Shown: piece after piece, positions 9,588-20,542 of the stretch
Layout: each line of letters starts with the position of its first letter
How positions within the stretch are numbered: position 1 is the stretch's first letter
DNA from: Leptospira idonii
GTDB lineage: Bacteria > Spirochaetota > Leptospiria > Leptospirales > Leptospiraceae
Assembly: GCF_004770995.1 (NCBI RefSeq)
Contig: NZ_RQHW01000047.1
Coordinates: forward strand, 124,001 to 188,000
Direction: 5' to 3'
Length of the DNA stretch: 64,000 nucleotides
The notes under the pieces: model-generated
The model's input: the letters and a program-made list of their open reading frames with translations, nothing else
Databases searched by the model: none
Told to the model about the DNA's origin: nothing
Program-made: the position numbers and the translations under genes

Positions 9588-9859
9588 ATAGCCTTTTTAC
9601 ACATACCAGGTTTCTGTTATGTCCGATCGAATTAATTTGTTTCTAACGGGATAAAGAATACGAGAACGATTGCAGGCAAATGTTCCTAAATTCTAAAAAC
9701 CCGGAATGATGCGGAAGACTAAATTTATATATGTGTTCGTCATTTTTTACAGGTCCTTTCTTAATACATAGTCAATTTTTTATTGAAGATGAGTTCCCGG
9801 AAAACAAATCGTTTTTCCTCGGTGTATCGGATGGGCGTAAAGCGATCTGGAGAGCAGCT
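9588..9859. other. Intergenic region, no gene seen
   Basis: 272 bases between two minus-strand lipoprotein genes. An open frame starting at 9731 on the plus strand runs into the antisense of the DUF1566 gene and has no ribosome-binding site, so I reject it. The region should hold the terminator of the DUF1566 gene and the promoter of the propeller gene, but I see no convincing hairpin with a T-tract and no strong promoter hexamers. Confidence 0.5.
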
Positions 9860-11296
9860 TTAATAAGAAGATACGCAGCGAGTGTAAGAGGCGGTGTTGG
9901 TAACCTTGGTTGTGAGACTATTCCCTCCGTTGGCGAAGGAGACACCGAAAGCATCTGATTTCGAATACATTCTGGTGCTAGAAGACCAATATTGGTCTGA
10001 TCCGCTCGTCATCGTATTTGGAAAAAAATTAGGATCGATCATCGCAGGAAATGAAGCGGTATGAATATCAGCTAAACTTCTTAGTTCGTTGATGTTGGGA
10101 AGCCTCCAGACTCTTCCAGCTAAACTTAGGGAATTACATGCAGTTATGGCTGTGGTCCAATTTGTGCTGGCTGCAGTTCCCCCTGTACAATTTGTAACAT
10201 TGGAAAGACCAACCGTGCATTTCTGCCATACTAAGGATGTATTGAGATCGGTGACGGTTCCATCTTGATTGTCCAAGTATTTTTTCGAGGAATCGAATCC
10301 ACCTGTCACACATCTAAGGTGATGTCCGTCTGTGACGGATCCACCACCTAATGTTCCTTCTTCGTAGGTAGGATACCAATGTGATGTTCCTCCCGATCCT
10401 TTTGTGGCGGTACTCGTTTTAAAATTAAAAGAAGGTGTTGCTGGAAAATAGGCTGTGAAAATGGCAGGATAGTATGCATTGAAATCGAAAGTGCTCGTAT
10501 ATTCATCCATATCAGGGACTCTCCATCCTGTTAGGTTGGCATATCCTGCACCGCTATTGGCTGTGTTTAGTCCTTCACATAATGAAGCGGCAGTGGCATA
10601 ATCATAAGCCCCTGCAGATCCGACAGAACAACCTGCACCGGATTGCCCGAAAGAACAAGATGTCCATGTAAGTCCTGTTACATTGTCTTTCGTGATCATA
10701 TCCGACCCGACGAAAGTGGGTCCGGAGAAATTGATAGAACTTCCCGCTTGAACGGCACCGTCCTGATTTGCAGGATTCGAGCAGCTAGGATCACTTGCAC
10801 CCGAACTGTCCCAGCAAGAACTGACGTTCGTTTTGATGGGAGGTTTTCCTAGAAATTTGGGAGAGAATGAGCAGGATGCGGAACCTTCCGAATTGGAAGC
10901 GGAGATGGTGTATTCTTGGGATGAACTTTTATAGCCCAGGTAAGAACCAGTGATTTTTCCGGAGGAAGTATCCAGTTTCAAATCACTGGGAAGATTCGGG
11001 CTGATGGAATAGGTTAATTCGGTTCCGTTTGTTGTTACTTCCAGAAGAATCTCTTGTCCGTTTCGTATCAGTGAGGAATCGGCGGCACATTGGAACTGTG
11101 TAGGCGCTATGACTTGCTGCTTTTTTCCGCAAAACGCTGCTTTATCATTGAGAATTGTTTTGAGAAGAAGAACGTTTCTGTATTCTTCCGAATTAGGATC
11201 ACATAAGTTATCATTTAACGCCGGTTTGCAGAATAAAACCAGATGCATCAAAAGCAAAATTCCTGTGTTTTTAGGATAAAAGGGACTTACTTCCAT
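9860..11296 (-). CDS. DUF1566 (Lcl C-terminal) domain lipoprotein
   Basis: 478-residue protein with N-terminal hydrophobic stretch ending LVLFC at Cys23, a relaxed lipobox, so a probable lipoprotein. Residues 27-52 carry the CDPNSEEYRNVLLLKTILND...FCG module also seen in the neighbouring propeller protein. Residues about 70-140 look like a putative Ig domain (LPSDLKLDTSSGKITGSY). Two DUF1566-type halves follow: the first with GLTWTSCSFGQSG and GWRVPDMDEY, the second with LVWQKCTVGLSN, RVWRLPNINELRSLAD and YWSSSTR. DUF1566 domains are lectin-like folds found in surface proteins of Leptospira and other bacteria. Binding partner unknown. Confidence 0.82.
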   Translation of the reverse strand: MEVSPFYPKNTGILLLMHLVLFCKPALNDNLCDPNSEEYRNVLLLKTILNDKAAFCGKKQQVIAPTQFQCAADSSLIRNGQEILLEVTTNGTELTYSISPNLPSDLKLDTSSGKITGSYLGYKSSSQEYTISASNSEGSASCSFSPKFLGKPPIKTNVSSCWDSSGASDPSCSNPANQDGAVQAGSSINFSGPTFVGSDMITKDNVTGLTWTSCSFGQSGAGCSVGSAGAYDYATAASLCEGLNTANSGAGYANLTGWRVPDMDEYTSTFDFNAYYPAIFTAYFPATPSFNFKTSTATKGSGGTSHWYPTYEEGTLGGGSVTDGHHLRCVTGGFDSSKKYLDNQDGTVTDLNTSLVWQKCTVGLSNVTNCTGGTAASTNWTTAITACNSLSLAGRVWRLPNINELRSLADIHTASFPAMIDPNFFPNTMTSGSDQYWSSSTRMYSKSDAFGVSFANGGNSLTTKVTNTASYTRCVSSY

Positions 11297-11408
11297 GATC
11301 TTTAAAATGGAGAGTAAAAGAACCGGTTTTCCTATGAAAGCAAAATAAATAAATTTTTGACAGTTGTTCTATGTTGTCCCTAAAATGAGTAGGTTCTGTT
11401 TCTGTTTA

Positions 11409-12134
11409 TTACATTTGAGAATCTACTTTTCTTCTAGTTTGAAACTTTTGTCCCCGGGAAGTGAGGGTAGGGAAAAATCCCTGTTCCGTGTTTTGATCCT
11501 TCGCCAGATTTTTTAGGTTTCTGATGGTAACGTAACATTCCTCCATAAACAATTGGTGTCCGCAGCCTAGAAGGTGGTAACCTTCATGTACAAGGGTAGA
11601 CTTAGGACTGGAAAATAATAACTGTAAGGTGGATATGTATTTCGATTTGATATATCCTCTGGAATGGGTTTCCGAATCCACCGCTCCCTGGATTTCCAAT
11701 TTGATTCCTATACCTGCGAAAATTCCCAATGTAAAAAATTCGAAAACAATGTCTCCCCAGGTTCTTCCTTTTAAATATAGGATTCTATCGCAGCCTGGTT
11801 CAAGTTTGAGATTGTAAAGATAAGTTAAAATGCTCTGCCCCATAAAACCTGGACGATCCATTTTTCCGTAAACATAAGGAACCGCCTTCAATGTATATAA
11901 CTCTAGTTCGTCGTTCCAATGATCGAACAATTCGTTCATATCTTCTTCGGAGACTCCCGTTTCCAGAATGGTACAGACTTTCATTTCCGCAATCTGCCCG
12001 AAATCCATCGCATTCCTTTGGGAAGAATCGGGGATGCCGATTGTGGTACATCCTCCGCCGAAGGAAAAAGAAAAGAAGGAGATGAGAAAGAAAAAAGAAC
12101 GAATCGAAATTAAGAACGGGAAAGAGGAAAACAT
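11409..12134 (-). CDS. Putative metzincin-type zinc metallopeptidase lipoprotein
   Basis: 241-residue protein with a long Phe/Ser-rich signal peptide ending FSFGGGC, giving Cys29 as the lipidation site, so probably a lipoprotein. Residues 183-193 read HEGYHLLGCGH, an exact match to the metzincin zinc motif HExxHxxGxxH (His183, Glu184, His187, His193). The preceding strand (SPKSTLVHEG) fits the edge strand of such enzymes. No propeptide Cys-switch is obvious, although Cys at 191 and 200 and earlier Cys are present. I know of no named family that it matches overall. Other parts include two short hydrophobic stretches near 125-145. It is divergent from fadH. Peptidase activity is inferred from the motif only. 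Confidence 0.7.
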   Translation of the reverse strand: MFSSFPFLISIRSFFFLISFFSFSFGGGCTTIGIPDSSQRNAMDFGQIAEMKVCTILETGVSEEDMNELFDHWNDELELYTLKAVPYVYGKMDRPGFMGQSILTYLYNLKLEPGCDRILYLKGRTWGDIVFEFFTLGIFAGIGIKLEIQGAVDSETHSRGYIKSKYISTLQLLFSSPKSTLVHEGYHLLGCGHQLFMEECYVTIRNLKNLAKDQNTEQGFFPTLTSRGQKFQTRRKVDSQM

Positions 12135-12255
12135 GAGATTGGATCATTACTGAGGCTCTTGTTGCGGCGGGGCAAGAGATTTCTACTCAGCTCTCATTGA
12201 GACTCGGTTTCAACTTCTATTTTCCGTTTCTCTTGCCAAAACTGTGTCATTTTGA

Positions 12256-14283
<2,028 letters not shown>

Positions 14284-14301
14284 ATAATTTCCCTCCGTTT
14301 T

Positions 14302-14331
14302 CGTCCGCTTTTCGTTTTGGAAAGGCGGGCG
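14302..14331 (+). terminator. Rho-independent terminator after fadH
   Basis: Stem CGTCCGCTTTT / AAAGGCGGGCG with two G-T wobbles and an 8-base loop, followed by AATTTTCCTCT. It begins 18 bases after the fadH stop. Confidence 0.7.
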
Positions 14332-14433
14332 AATTTTCCTCTCAATGTCGATCTGTCCTTCTAGCTATCAGAGTTAGATATAGACAAAAAGCCCTTTACT
14401 TTCCTAGAAGTTTTTAGGTTCATTGATTACTCT

Positions 14434-16137
14434 ATGAAACTACTCAATCCTAAAAACGAAACTTATTCCCATCTCGATGAAAAATCCAGAAATCTGATGC
14501 TTAAGACCATCGACTTCTTTGAGAAAAAAGGAAAAATGAAACTGATGCAGGATGACCACGATAAGGTCTGGTATGCTGATTTTTTGGAATTTGTTAAGAA
14601 AGAAAAAGCATTTTCGATCCTAATGACTCCGAGCGGATACGGCCCGTCCGATTCCCGTTGGGACTGCAATCGAATCATGGCGTTCAATGAAATTTTAGGA
14701 TTTTACGGACTATGTTATTGGTACACCTGGCAGGTGACCATGCTCGGCCTCGGTCCGATTTGGATCAGCAAAAACGAAGAGATCAAAAAGAAAGCCGCCA
14801 AACTTTTGGAAGATGGAGAGATCTTCGCATTCGGTCTTTCCGAAAAAGAGCACGGTGCCGATTTGATCGGAAGCGATATGATGCTCATCCCTAACGGAGA
14901 CGGAACTTACAAAGCGAGCGGAGATAAATTTTATATCGGAAACGGAAACAAAGCCGCGATCGTTTCCACTTTCGGTAAAATGCAGGATACAGGAGAATTC
15001 GTATTCTTCGGAGTCAATTCCCAACACAAAAACTACGAACTTAAACAAAACATCGTAACTTCACAGAACTATGTTGCCGAATTCGAACTTCACGATTATC
15101 CGATTACGGAAGCGGATATCATTTCCAAAGGACGTGCCGCTTGGGACACTTCTTTGGCAACAATCGCATTCTGTAAGTTCAATTTGGGCTGGGGTTCCGT
15201 GGGAATCTGCACTCATGCGTTTTATGAAGCACTCAACCACGCCGCTCACAGAAGACTTTTCAATCAATATGTGACGGACTTCCCTCATATCAAACAGTTG
15301 TTTATGGATGCTTACACCAGACTTCTGGCGATGAAGATGTTCTCAAGGAGAGCTACCGATTATATGAGAACCGCATCCGCTACGGATAAACGTTATCTTT
15401 TATTCAACCCGATGGAAAAAATGAAAGTAACTACGCAAGGGGAAGAGGTAGTCATCAATCTTTGGGATATCATCGCGGCAAAAGGATTGAATAAAGACGC
15501 TTACTTCGAAATGGCGATCCGAGACATTCAAATGCTTCCTAGATTGGAAGGAACCGTTCATGTGAATATGGTTCTGATCATGAGATTCATGCAGAATTAT
15601 TTTTTCAGCCCTGATTCTTCACTGCCAGAGATCGGACAGGTTTACGATATCAAGGACGATACTTATCTCTTCAATCAAGGTGCGACTACGAAGGGATTCG
15701 ATAAAATCAAATTCCACGACTATAACATCGCTTATTCTCAATACCAACTCCCGAATATTAAAATATTCAGAGAACAAATCGCTCTCTTTAAGGAATTATT
15801 GGAAAAAGCGGAACCTACGAAAGGACAGAGAGAAGACATCGGTTTTATGCTGACTGTCGGAGAAATGTTCACACTCGTGGCTTACGGACAATTGGTTTTA
15901 GAAAACGCAAAATTGGAGAAAGTAGAAGAAGACATCATCGATCAAATCTTCGACTTTTTGGTTCGTGATTTCTCTAAGTATGCGACTCAATTGTATTCCA
16001 AGCCTACCAGCACGGAAGCACAACAAGAGATTTGCAAGAAGATATTACGTAAGCCTATTTTGAACGAAGAAAGATTCGAACGCATCTACAAGAATCAACT
16101 GATGACTTTGGTGGATACTTACGAGATGAATCGTTAA
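14434..16137 (+). CDS. Acyl-CoA dehydrogenase family protein
   Basis: 567-residue flavoprotein of the acyl-CoA dehydrogenase superfamily. The FAD/substrate region shows FAFGLSEKEHGADLIGSDM (residues 130-150), the counterpart of the classical A(M/L)TEPxAGSD loop, and YKASGDKFYIGNGNKA. The C-terminal helical domain is longer than in 380-residue enzymes, so it resembles large acyl-CoA dehydrogenases with an extra C-terminal segment. Substrate length is not inferable. Located after fadH but separated by a terminator, so transcribed on its own, with a shared theme of fatty acid degradation, which supplies carbon and energy in Leptospira. Confidence 0.82.
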   Translation: MKLLNPKNETYSHLDEKSRNLMLKTIDFFEKKGKMKLMQDDHDKVWYADFLEFVKKEKAFSILMTPSGYGPSDSRWDCNRIMAFNEILGFYGLCYWYTWQVTMLGLGPIWISKNEEIKKKAAKLLEDGEIFAFGLSEKEHGADLIGSDMMLIPNGDGTYKASGDKFYIGNGNKAAIVSTFGKMQDTGEFVFFGVNSQHKNYELKQNIVTSQNYVAEFELHDYPITEADIISKGRAAWDTSLATIAFCKFNLGWGSVGICTHAFYEALNHAAHRRLFNQYVTDFPHIKQLFMDAYTRLLAMKMFSRRATDYMRTASATDKRYLLFNPMEKMKVTTQGEEVVINLWDIIAAKGLNKDAYFEMAIRDIQMLPRLEGTVHVNMVLIMRFMQNYFFSPDSSLPEIGQVYDIKDDTYLFNQGATTKGFDKIKFHDYNIAYSQYQLPNIKIFREQIALFKELLEKAEPTKGQREDIGFMLTVGEMFTLVAYGQLVLENAKLEKVEEDIIDQIFDFLVRDFSKYATQLYSKPTSTEAQQEICKKILRKPILNEERFERIYKNQLMTLVDTYEMNR

Positions 16138-16147
16138 AAAAGATTTA

Positions 16148-16182
16148 ATTCTCTTCGGTTTCCGTCGGAGACCGAAGAGAAT
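16148..16182. terminator. Bidirectional terminator between convergent genes
   Basis: Perfect 12-bp stem ATTCTCTTCGGT / ACCGAAGAGAAT that extends inward to about 16 pairs with a 3-base loop. On the minus strand it is followed by AAATCTTTTTTAA, a good T-tract, serving the gene ending at 16190; on the plus strand it follows the acyl-CoA dehydrogenase stop. Confidence 0.8.
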
Positions 16183-16189
16183 ACGAAAG

Positions 16190-17938
16190 TTACCCTTCCT
16201 CAGAAGCTCCGAATAAATAAGAATTCAAATAATCGCATAAATTTCCGAACTCCTTAGTGAACAGAACTCTCACGTTCGGATGTTCCGATCTCATTTCCGA
16301 AGGTGAAAAACTAATTTCCAAATCGTCGCTTCCTGATTCCGTAAAACAAAGATCCTCTGTTCGATCGTATTTTACATCCGAATCGTCTTCCGGAGAATAT
16401 TGACCTGAGATATAAAACTGCCCTTTGGGTTGTCTCCATTTCAGATCGGTGTATCGTCCTTGTTTGCTTTCGTAACTATTGTCCGCAAACGAACCGGAAT
16501 AGTCTCCCGTTCTTGTGATGTTCGGATGAAGACGCACTAGTTCCAAAACGGTCCAATAACGAGTGGAGGAGGGGATGGAATACTTCATTTTCCCTGTGAG
16601 TTCGTCGAAACCCCCCGCTCCGAATTTTACGGCAATTAGCACCAATGCTTTGTTATATGAGTTGTTCTTGAGAATTTCCTTATAGTCGTTCGGAATGGTA
16701 GCTAAAAACTCCTTAAAACCTTGTCCCGATGCGAGCAGATAATCGGAAACGACCAAAGGAGTTAAGACTATTTCCGTTTGATCCAGTTTGAATCGGAATC
16801 CTACGGAACCGCCTGATTCTTCAGCAACAATTGATTTGATTTCATAATTTTGTACGGAACGTTCTTTCCCTTGAAAATCCAACTGTGTGAGAAGGAATCT
16901 GGAACCTTCTTTACCTAAAATTTCGATCTTTCCGTTTCCTATTATCGTTCCTGATTCCAAGGATTGTCCTGCGGACTTCAATTTCTCCACAGCGTCCGTT
17001 GCCGATTCCGTATTTGTGAATAAATTCAATCCGGCAGGACCACCTGTAATCTGGTAGGCGGCATTTTTGGAGATTTCCAGGAATAACTTTTCCTGAACGA
17101 AGGGGTATTGTTTCGCTTTATTAAATTGAAACACCAATCCTTTGTAAGTTGGGGATCTCATTGGAAAGCCGCTGAAATAGTTTTTTTCTGCTTCTTCTTT
17201 TCTGGATCGGATTCCTTCTATGATGATCGGATCGAAACCGGAAAGAGAAGGGGTTGTGGTATCTTCTTTGCTCGGCTTTTTCTTTTTTTTCTCCAATTCT
17301 TTTAGGATGGAATATTTTTTAAAAACCGCTTCATAACGGGAATCTTTATAGGAAGGGTCGTTTAAAAGTTCGGAAAAGATTTCCAATTCTCCCCAAATTC
17401 TAAATTGATCATCCGTATTGGGGAACAGTGAAGATACTACGAAGAAAAAACTTTCTTTGTCTACGACTACCGATAATTGTTTGTTAGGTTCTGAAATCCA
17501 ATTTCGTGTGGAAGTTGCGGATTCCACTGTGGTTTTAGGCAGGATCGTGCCTTTTTTTCCTGGAACATCCCTGATGTTTGCATGTCCGTTTTGGATTTTG
17601 GAAACATAAACTGCTGAGATGATTTCATCGTCTCTGAGGTAACCTAATCCTTCTTTGCATTTTTCAGAAAACCTTTCGGGGCATTTGATTTCATAATCGA
17701 CCCAATCTTGGTCTTTGTTTTTGGTTACGATTTGGGAAATCACTTCTACGGAATCCGTTTCCTGGATGGTTCCTAGTTTTTCCGAACCGGAGCCGGTTTC
17801 CTTAAAAAGGGAAATCTCCGCATTCGATTGAATGAAATAGATGTTTTGCGGTCGTTCGTACTTTGTGACCGTTTTTTTAGAGCAAGCCGGTACAAAAAGG
17901 AAACCGGTGAGTAAAAAGAGATAAAAAGTTTTTTTCAT
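16190..17938 (-). CDS. SH3-domain lipoprotein of unknown function
   Basis: The open frame extends upstream to 18094, but the ATG at 17938 gives MKKTFYLFLLTGFLFVPACSKK, a clear lipoprotein signal with lipobox FVPAC, so I start there (582 residues). A bacterial SH3-like segment is visible (IQNGHANIRDVPGKKGTILP, about residues 115-150), preceded by a possible second one near residues 40-100. The rest is not recognised; there is a Lys-rich stretch (ELEKKKKKPSKED) in the middle. A related SH3 protein is encoded at 2199-3650. The gene follows a tiny lipoprotein gene on the same strand, 68 bases apart. Confidence 0.72.
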   Translation of the reverse strand: MKKTFYLFLLTGFLFVPACSKKTVTKYERPQNIYFIQSNAEISLFKETGSGSEKLGTIQETDSVEVISQIVTKNKDQDWVDYEIKCPERFSEKCKEGLGYLRDDEIISAVYVSKIQNGHANIRDVPGKKGTILPKTTVESATSTRNWISEPNKQLSVVVDKESFFFVVSSLFPNTDDQFRIWGELEIFSELLNDPSYKDSRYEAVFKKYSILKELEKKKKKPSKEDTTTPSLSGFDPIIIEGIRSRKEEAEKNYFSGFPMRSPTYKGLVFQFNKAKQYPFVQEKLFLEISKNAAYQITGGPAGLNLFTNTESATDAVEKLKSAGQSLESGTIIGNGKIEILGKEGSRFLLTQLDFQGKERSVQNYEIKSIVAEESGGSVGFRFKLDQTEIVLTPLVVSDYLLASGQGFKEFLATIPNDYKEILKNNSYNKALVLIAVKFGAGGFDELTGKMKYSIPSSTRYWTVLELVRLHPNITRTGDYSGSFADNSYESKQGRYTDLKWRQPKGQFYISGQYSPEDDSDVKYDRTEDLCFTESGSDDLEISFSPSEMRSEHPNVRVLFTKEFGNLCDYLNSYLFGASEEG

Positions 17939-18006
17939 AATGGAATCACGTTTCAAAGAATAGGTGGATCTAGTGTTCGGCGAGGTTTGTCCCCGCCTGG
18001 CAGGTT

Positions 18007-18186
18007 TTATTTGCAGGTAGCAATGCTTCCGTCTTTGTTGTATTTTACGCTGGCGCCCGAAGTGAATTGGATGTATTTGACTCCGTCGATGCATATCTCA
18101 TCGGAACCGAAATATTTGGCGCACCCTCTGGAGATAGATCCGCATCCTATGAGGAATAAGGAAGAGAATAGAAGTAATTTTTTCAT
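18007..18186 (-). CDS. Small lipoprotein (59 aa)
   Basis: Starting at the ATG at 18186, which is preceded by a strong AGGAGG ribosome-binding site, the product is MKKLLLFSSLFLIGC..., with lipobox FLIGC at residue 15. The mature part is only about 45 residues, with three further Cys in the mature sequence (GCAKYFGS, EICIDG, ATCK). The four-residue IDGVKYIQF segment suggests a small beta-rich domain. Not recognised; small lipoproteins of this type are common in Leptospira. Confidence 0.7.
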   Translation of the reverse strand: MKKLLLFSSLFLIGCGSISRGCAKYFGSDEICIDGVKYIQFTSGASVKYNKDGSIATCK

Positions 18187-18292
18187 GGAAAGTTTCCTCC
18201 TGTTTCGAAAATGCAAATGTAATTCCGCAAGGATTTAACTGCTACAGTTTTTTTCGCTTTATTTTCATTGAAGTAATGTTAGTTTATATCTT

Positions 18293-18727
18293 ATGAAAAA
18301 GAAATCTTCCGGAAAAACCGCCCGAAAAATCCGATTTGGATCGGAATCTGTAGCGGAAGTGTTTGCTGAATACCCCGATTTGATCCGGGAAAAATTATTG
18401 GATTTGAGAGATCTGATTTTGGAAACAGCGGAAGAAACGGGAGTGGGTCGGATTGAAGAGACTTTGAAATGGGGGGAACCTAGTTACCTCACCCAGGAAA
18501 CTAAATTGGGAAGCACTGTACGAATCCATCATAAACCTGTTATGGGAGAAGAATACGCAATGTACTTTATTTGCCAGACGGATCTTGTTTCCCGGTTTCG
18601 AAGCAAATATCCCAAAGTCTTTCGTTTCGGAGGGAACCGAAGCATTCATTTTACGATCGGCGAAAAAGTTCCTGTGAAGGAATTAAAAGATTGTATCGCT
18701 ATGGCTTTAACTTATCACAAAACATAG
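18293..18727 (+). CDS. DUF1801 domain protein
   Basis: 144-residue protein of the DUF1801/YdhG type: VAEVFAEYPDLIREKLLDLRDLILETAEE, then LKWGEPSYLT and the VRIHHKPVMGEEYAMYF strand. The domain belongs to an iron-sulphur-carrier-like fold of unknown biochemical role. The start ATG lacks an obvious ribosome-binding site. It is convergent with the DJ-1/PfpI gene, whose stop lies 6 bases away. Confidence 0.8.
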   Translation: MKKKSSGKTARKIRFGSESVAEVFAEYPDLIREKLLDLRDLILETAEETGVGRIEETLKWGEPSYLTQETKLGSTVRIHHKPVMGEEYAMYFICQTDLVSRFRSKYPKVFRFGGNRSIHFTIGEKVPVKELKDCIAMALTYHKT

Positions 18728-18733
18728 ATTCAT

Positions 18734-19477
18734 TTATCCCAGCATGGACCGGAAGGTTTCCGCAAATTGATAGGCGTCTCCCGGCCATCTTGCGGAAAGA
18801 TAATTTCCATCTTTCACTGTGAATCCTACCTTTATGTCTTCCTTACTGTCTCTTGCGGACAAACTGCCCCCTGTTTTGAATTGGTTCTTATCTTTTAGGA
18901 AGCTCATCACTTCGTCTTGGACGGTGATCGAATAGGTTCTGTAATATTCACCTAACCAAAGTCTTGTTGAGTAATAGGCGATTTGTTCCTGAACTTTGAG
19001 AAGAGAGGTAGTGTTTTTTTCGTAAAGAACGGATCTATTCGTTTTGGGATCGATACTTCTTGCCGCAAGCAAAACTCCGTGGCAAATCGCAGCCACGGGT
19101 TTATTGGATGCAAAAAAACTTACGACAGAGTTCTGTAATTTTTCCGACTCCAAGTATGGTCTCATTCCTTGAGCATGACCGCCGGGAAGGAGCAACGCCT
19201 GATAGTCTTGTTCTTTGATTTCGGAATAGGGAATGGGATTGGAAAATACGGAGGAGGATTCCATTTCCGAATAAGCGTCAATCGCATCTTGTCTTGCCAT
19301 AAAGCTGTTTTTAAAAACGCCTAAACCTCTTCCTGTCAACATACGGTCGTCTGCGGATGCTTTTTTTCCGTCTGGAGTGGCGAATTGGAAGCGGAAACCT
19401 TCCTTGGAAAGAAGTTTCCAAGGCAAAGCCGCTTCGCTGGGATCAAAATCTGTATGGGGCAATGGAATCAGAATCAT
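18734..19477 (-). CDS. DJ-1/PfpI family protein
   Basis: 247-residue member of the class I glutamine amidotransferase-like DJ-1/PfpI superfamily. The nucleophile elbow is VAAICHGVLLAA with the catalytic Cys, and ALLLPGGHAQGM gives the preceding glycine-rich loop. Such proteins include Hsp31-like glyoxalases and stress chaperones. The gene is the last in the minus-strand oxidoreductase operon, 43 bases after the LLM oxidoreductase, which fits a role against reactive carbonyls (inference). Confidence 0.82.
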   Translation of the reverse strand: MILIPLPHTDFDPSEAALPWKLLSKEGFRFQFATPDGKKASADDRMLTGRGLGVFKNSFMARQDAIDAYSEMESSSVFSNPIPYSEIKEQDYQALLLPGGHAQGMRPYLESEKLQNSVVSFFASNKPVAAICHGVLLAARSIDPKTNRSVLYEKNTTSLLKVQEQIAYYSTRLWLGEYYRTYSITVQDEVMSFLKDKNQFKTGGSLSARDSKEDIKVGFTVKDGNYLSARWPGDAYQFAETFRSMLG

Positions 19478-19520
19478 AAATCTTCCGGTTTATTCTCGAA
19501 CCTTTAGAAGTTTATCCCAT

Positions 19521-20534
19521 TCAGACCCGAATACAATCTTCTTTTTTTGCCTCCATCAGAATTTCATACGATTTCAAACGTTTTTCAAAGTCGTACACCA
19601 TCGTATTGATGATAAGTTCATCCGCACCAGTTCTTTGAATCAAATCGTTTAATTGTTGTTTAACTGTGTTTTTGTCTCCTATGATTGCGGAAGACAGTCT
19701 TTGTTCTATAAATGCCTTTTCCTGAACGTTGCATTTTTCCAAATAATTTTTGACAGGAGGTTCCATCGGTTTTGGGTTTCCTTTGATCAGACTTAAAAAA
19801 CTCAGAATCTGAGAGCTGATGAGAATCTCCGCTTCTTCGTTCGTATCTGCGCACAAAACGTTCGCTCCCATCATCATATAAGGTTTTTCCAAATGTTCCG
19901 AAGGTTGGAAAACCCGTCTATAGAGTGTTACCGCATACATCATTTGTTCCGGTGCGAAATGTCCTGCAAAACTGAACGGTAGCCCTAATCTTCCTGCAAG
20001 CTCCGCACTGTAGCCGCTGGAACCCAAAAGCCAGATAGGGATTTCTCTTCCCATGGCAGGAATCGCTTTTACCTTTTGCCCAGGATAGGGTTCCGCTAAA
20101 AAGTATCTTAATTCTTCCAAAAGATCGGAGAATTCGACTCCTCCCGAAATTTGATCTCTTCGTAACGCTTGTGTGGTGGTTTGATCCGTTCCTGGAGCTC
20201 TTCCTAAACCCAAATCGATTCGCCCTGGATACAATGCATCTAGGGTTCCGAATTGTTCTGCGATGACAATAGGCGCATGGTTCGGAAGCATGATCCCTCC
20301 GGAACCCACTCGTATGCGGGAAGTCCCTCCCGCAATATGGCCTATGATGACGGAGGTTGCCGCACTGGCAATCCCCGGCATATTGTGATGTTCCGCCAGC
20401 CAAAAGCGGTTATAGCCTAATTCTTCTGATTTTTTAGCAAGTGTTAGGCTATTATGCAGTGCGACGGAAGTATCGGATCCGCTTACGATAGGAGAAAGAT
20501 CCAGAACAGAAAGCGGGATTTCCGAAAGATTCAT
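19521..20534 (-). CDS. LLM-class flavin-dependent oxidoreductase
   Basis: 337-residue luciferase-like monooxygenase family protein. The start [21 protein letters not shown], the [15 protein letters not shown] segment, [16 protein letters not shown] and [11 protein letters not shown] are typical of the short-chain LLM subgroup (YhbW-like). FMN or F420 as cofactor cannot be decided from sequence alone; FMN is more likely given the organism. It starts 8 bases after the alkene reductase stop, so it is in the same operon. Confidence 0.86.
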   Translation of the reverse strand: MNLSEIPLSVLDLSPIVSGSDTSVALHNSLTLAKKSEELGYNRFWLAEHHNMPGIASAATSVIIGHIAGGTSRIRVGSGGIMLPNHAPIVIAEQFGTLDALYPGRIDLGLGRAPGTDQTTTQALRRDQISGGVEFSDLLEELRYFLAEPYPGQKVKAIPAMGREIPIWLLGSSGYSAELAGRLGLPFSFAGHFAPEQMMYAVTLYRRVFQPSEHLEKPYMMMGANVLCADTNEEAEILISSQILSFLSLIKGNPKPMEPPVKNYLEKCNVQEKAFIEQRLSSAIIGDKNTVKQQLNDLIQRTGADELIINTMVYDFEKRLKSYEILMEAKKEDCIRV

Positions 20535-20542
20535 TTTTCCTC

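Noticed and set aside
9731..9958. Plus-strand open frame of 75 codons
   Set aside because: Runs antisense into the DUF1566 gene with no ribosome-binding site or recognisable product.
17939..18094. 52-residue N-terminal extension of the SH3 lipoprotein
   Set aside because: It is basic, antisense-like and destroys the clean lipoprotein signal peptide starting at 17938.
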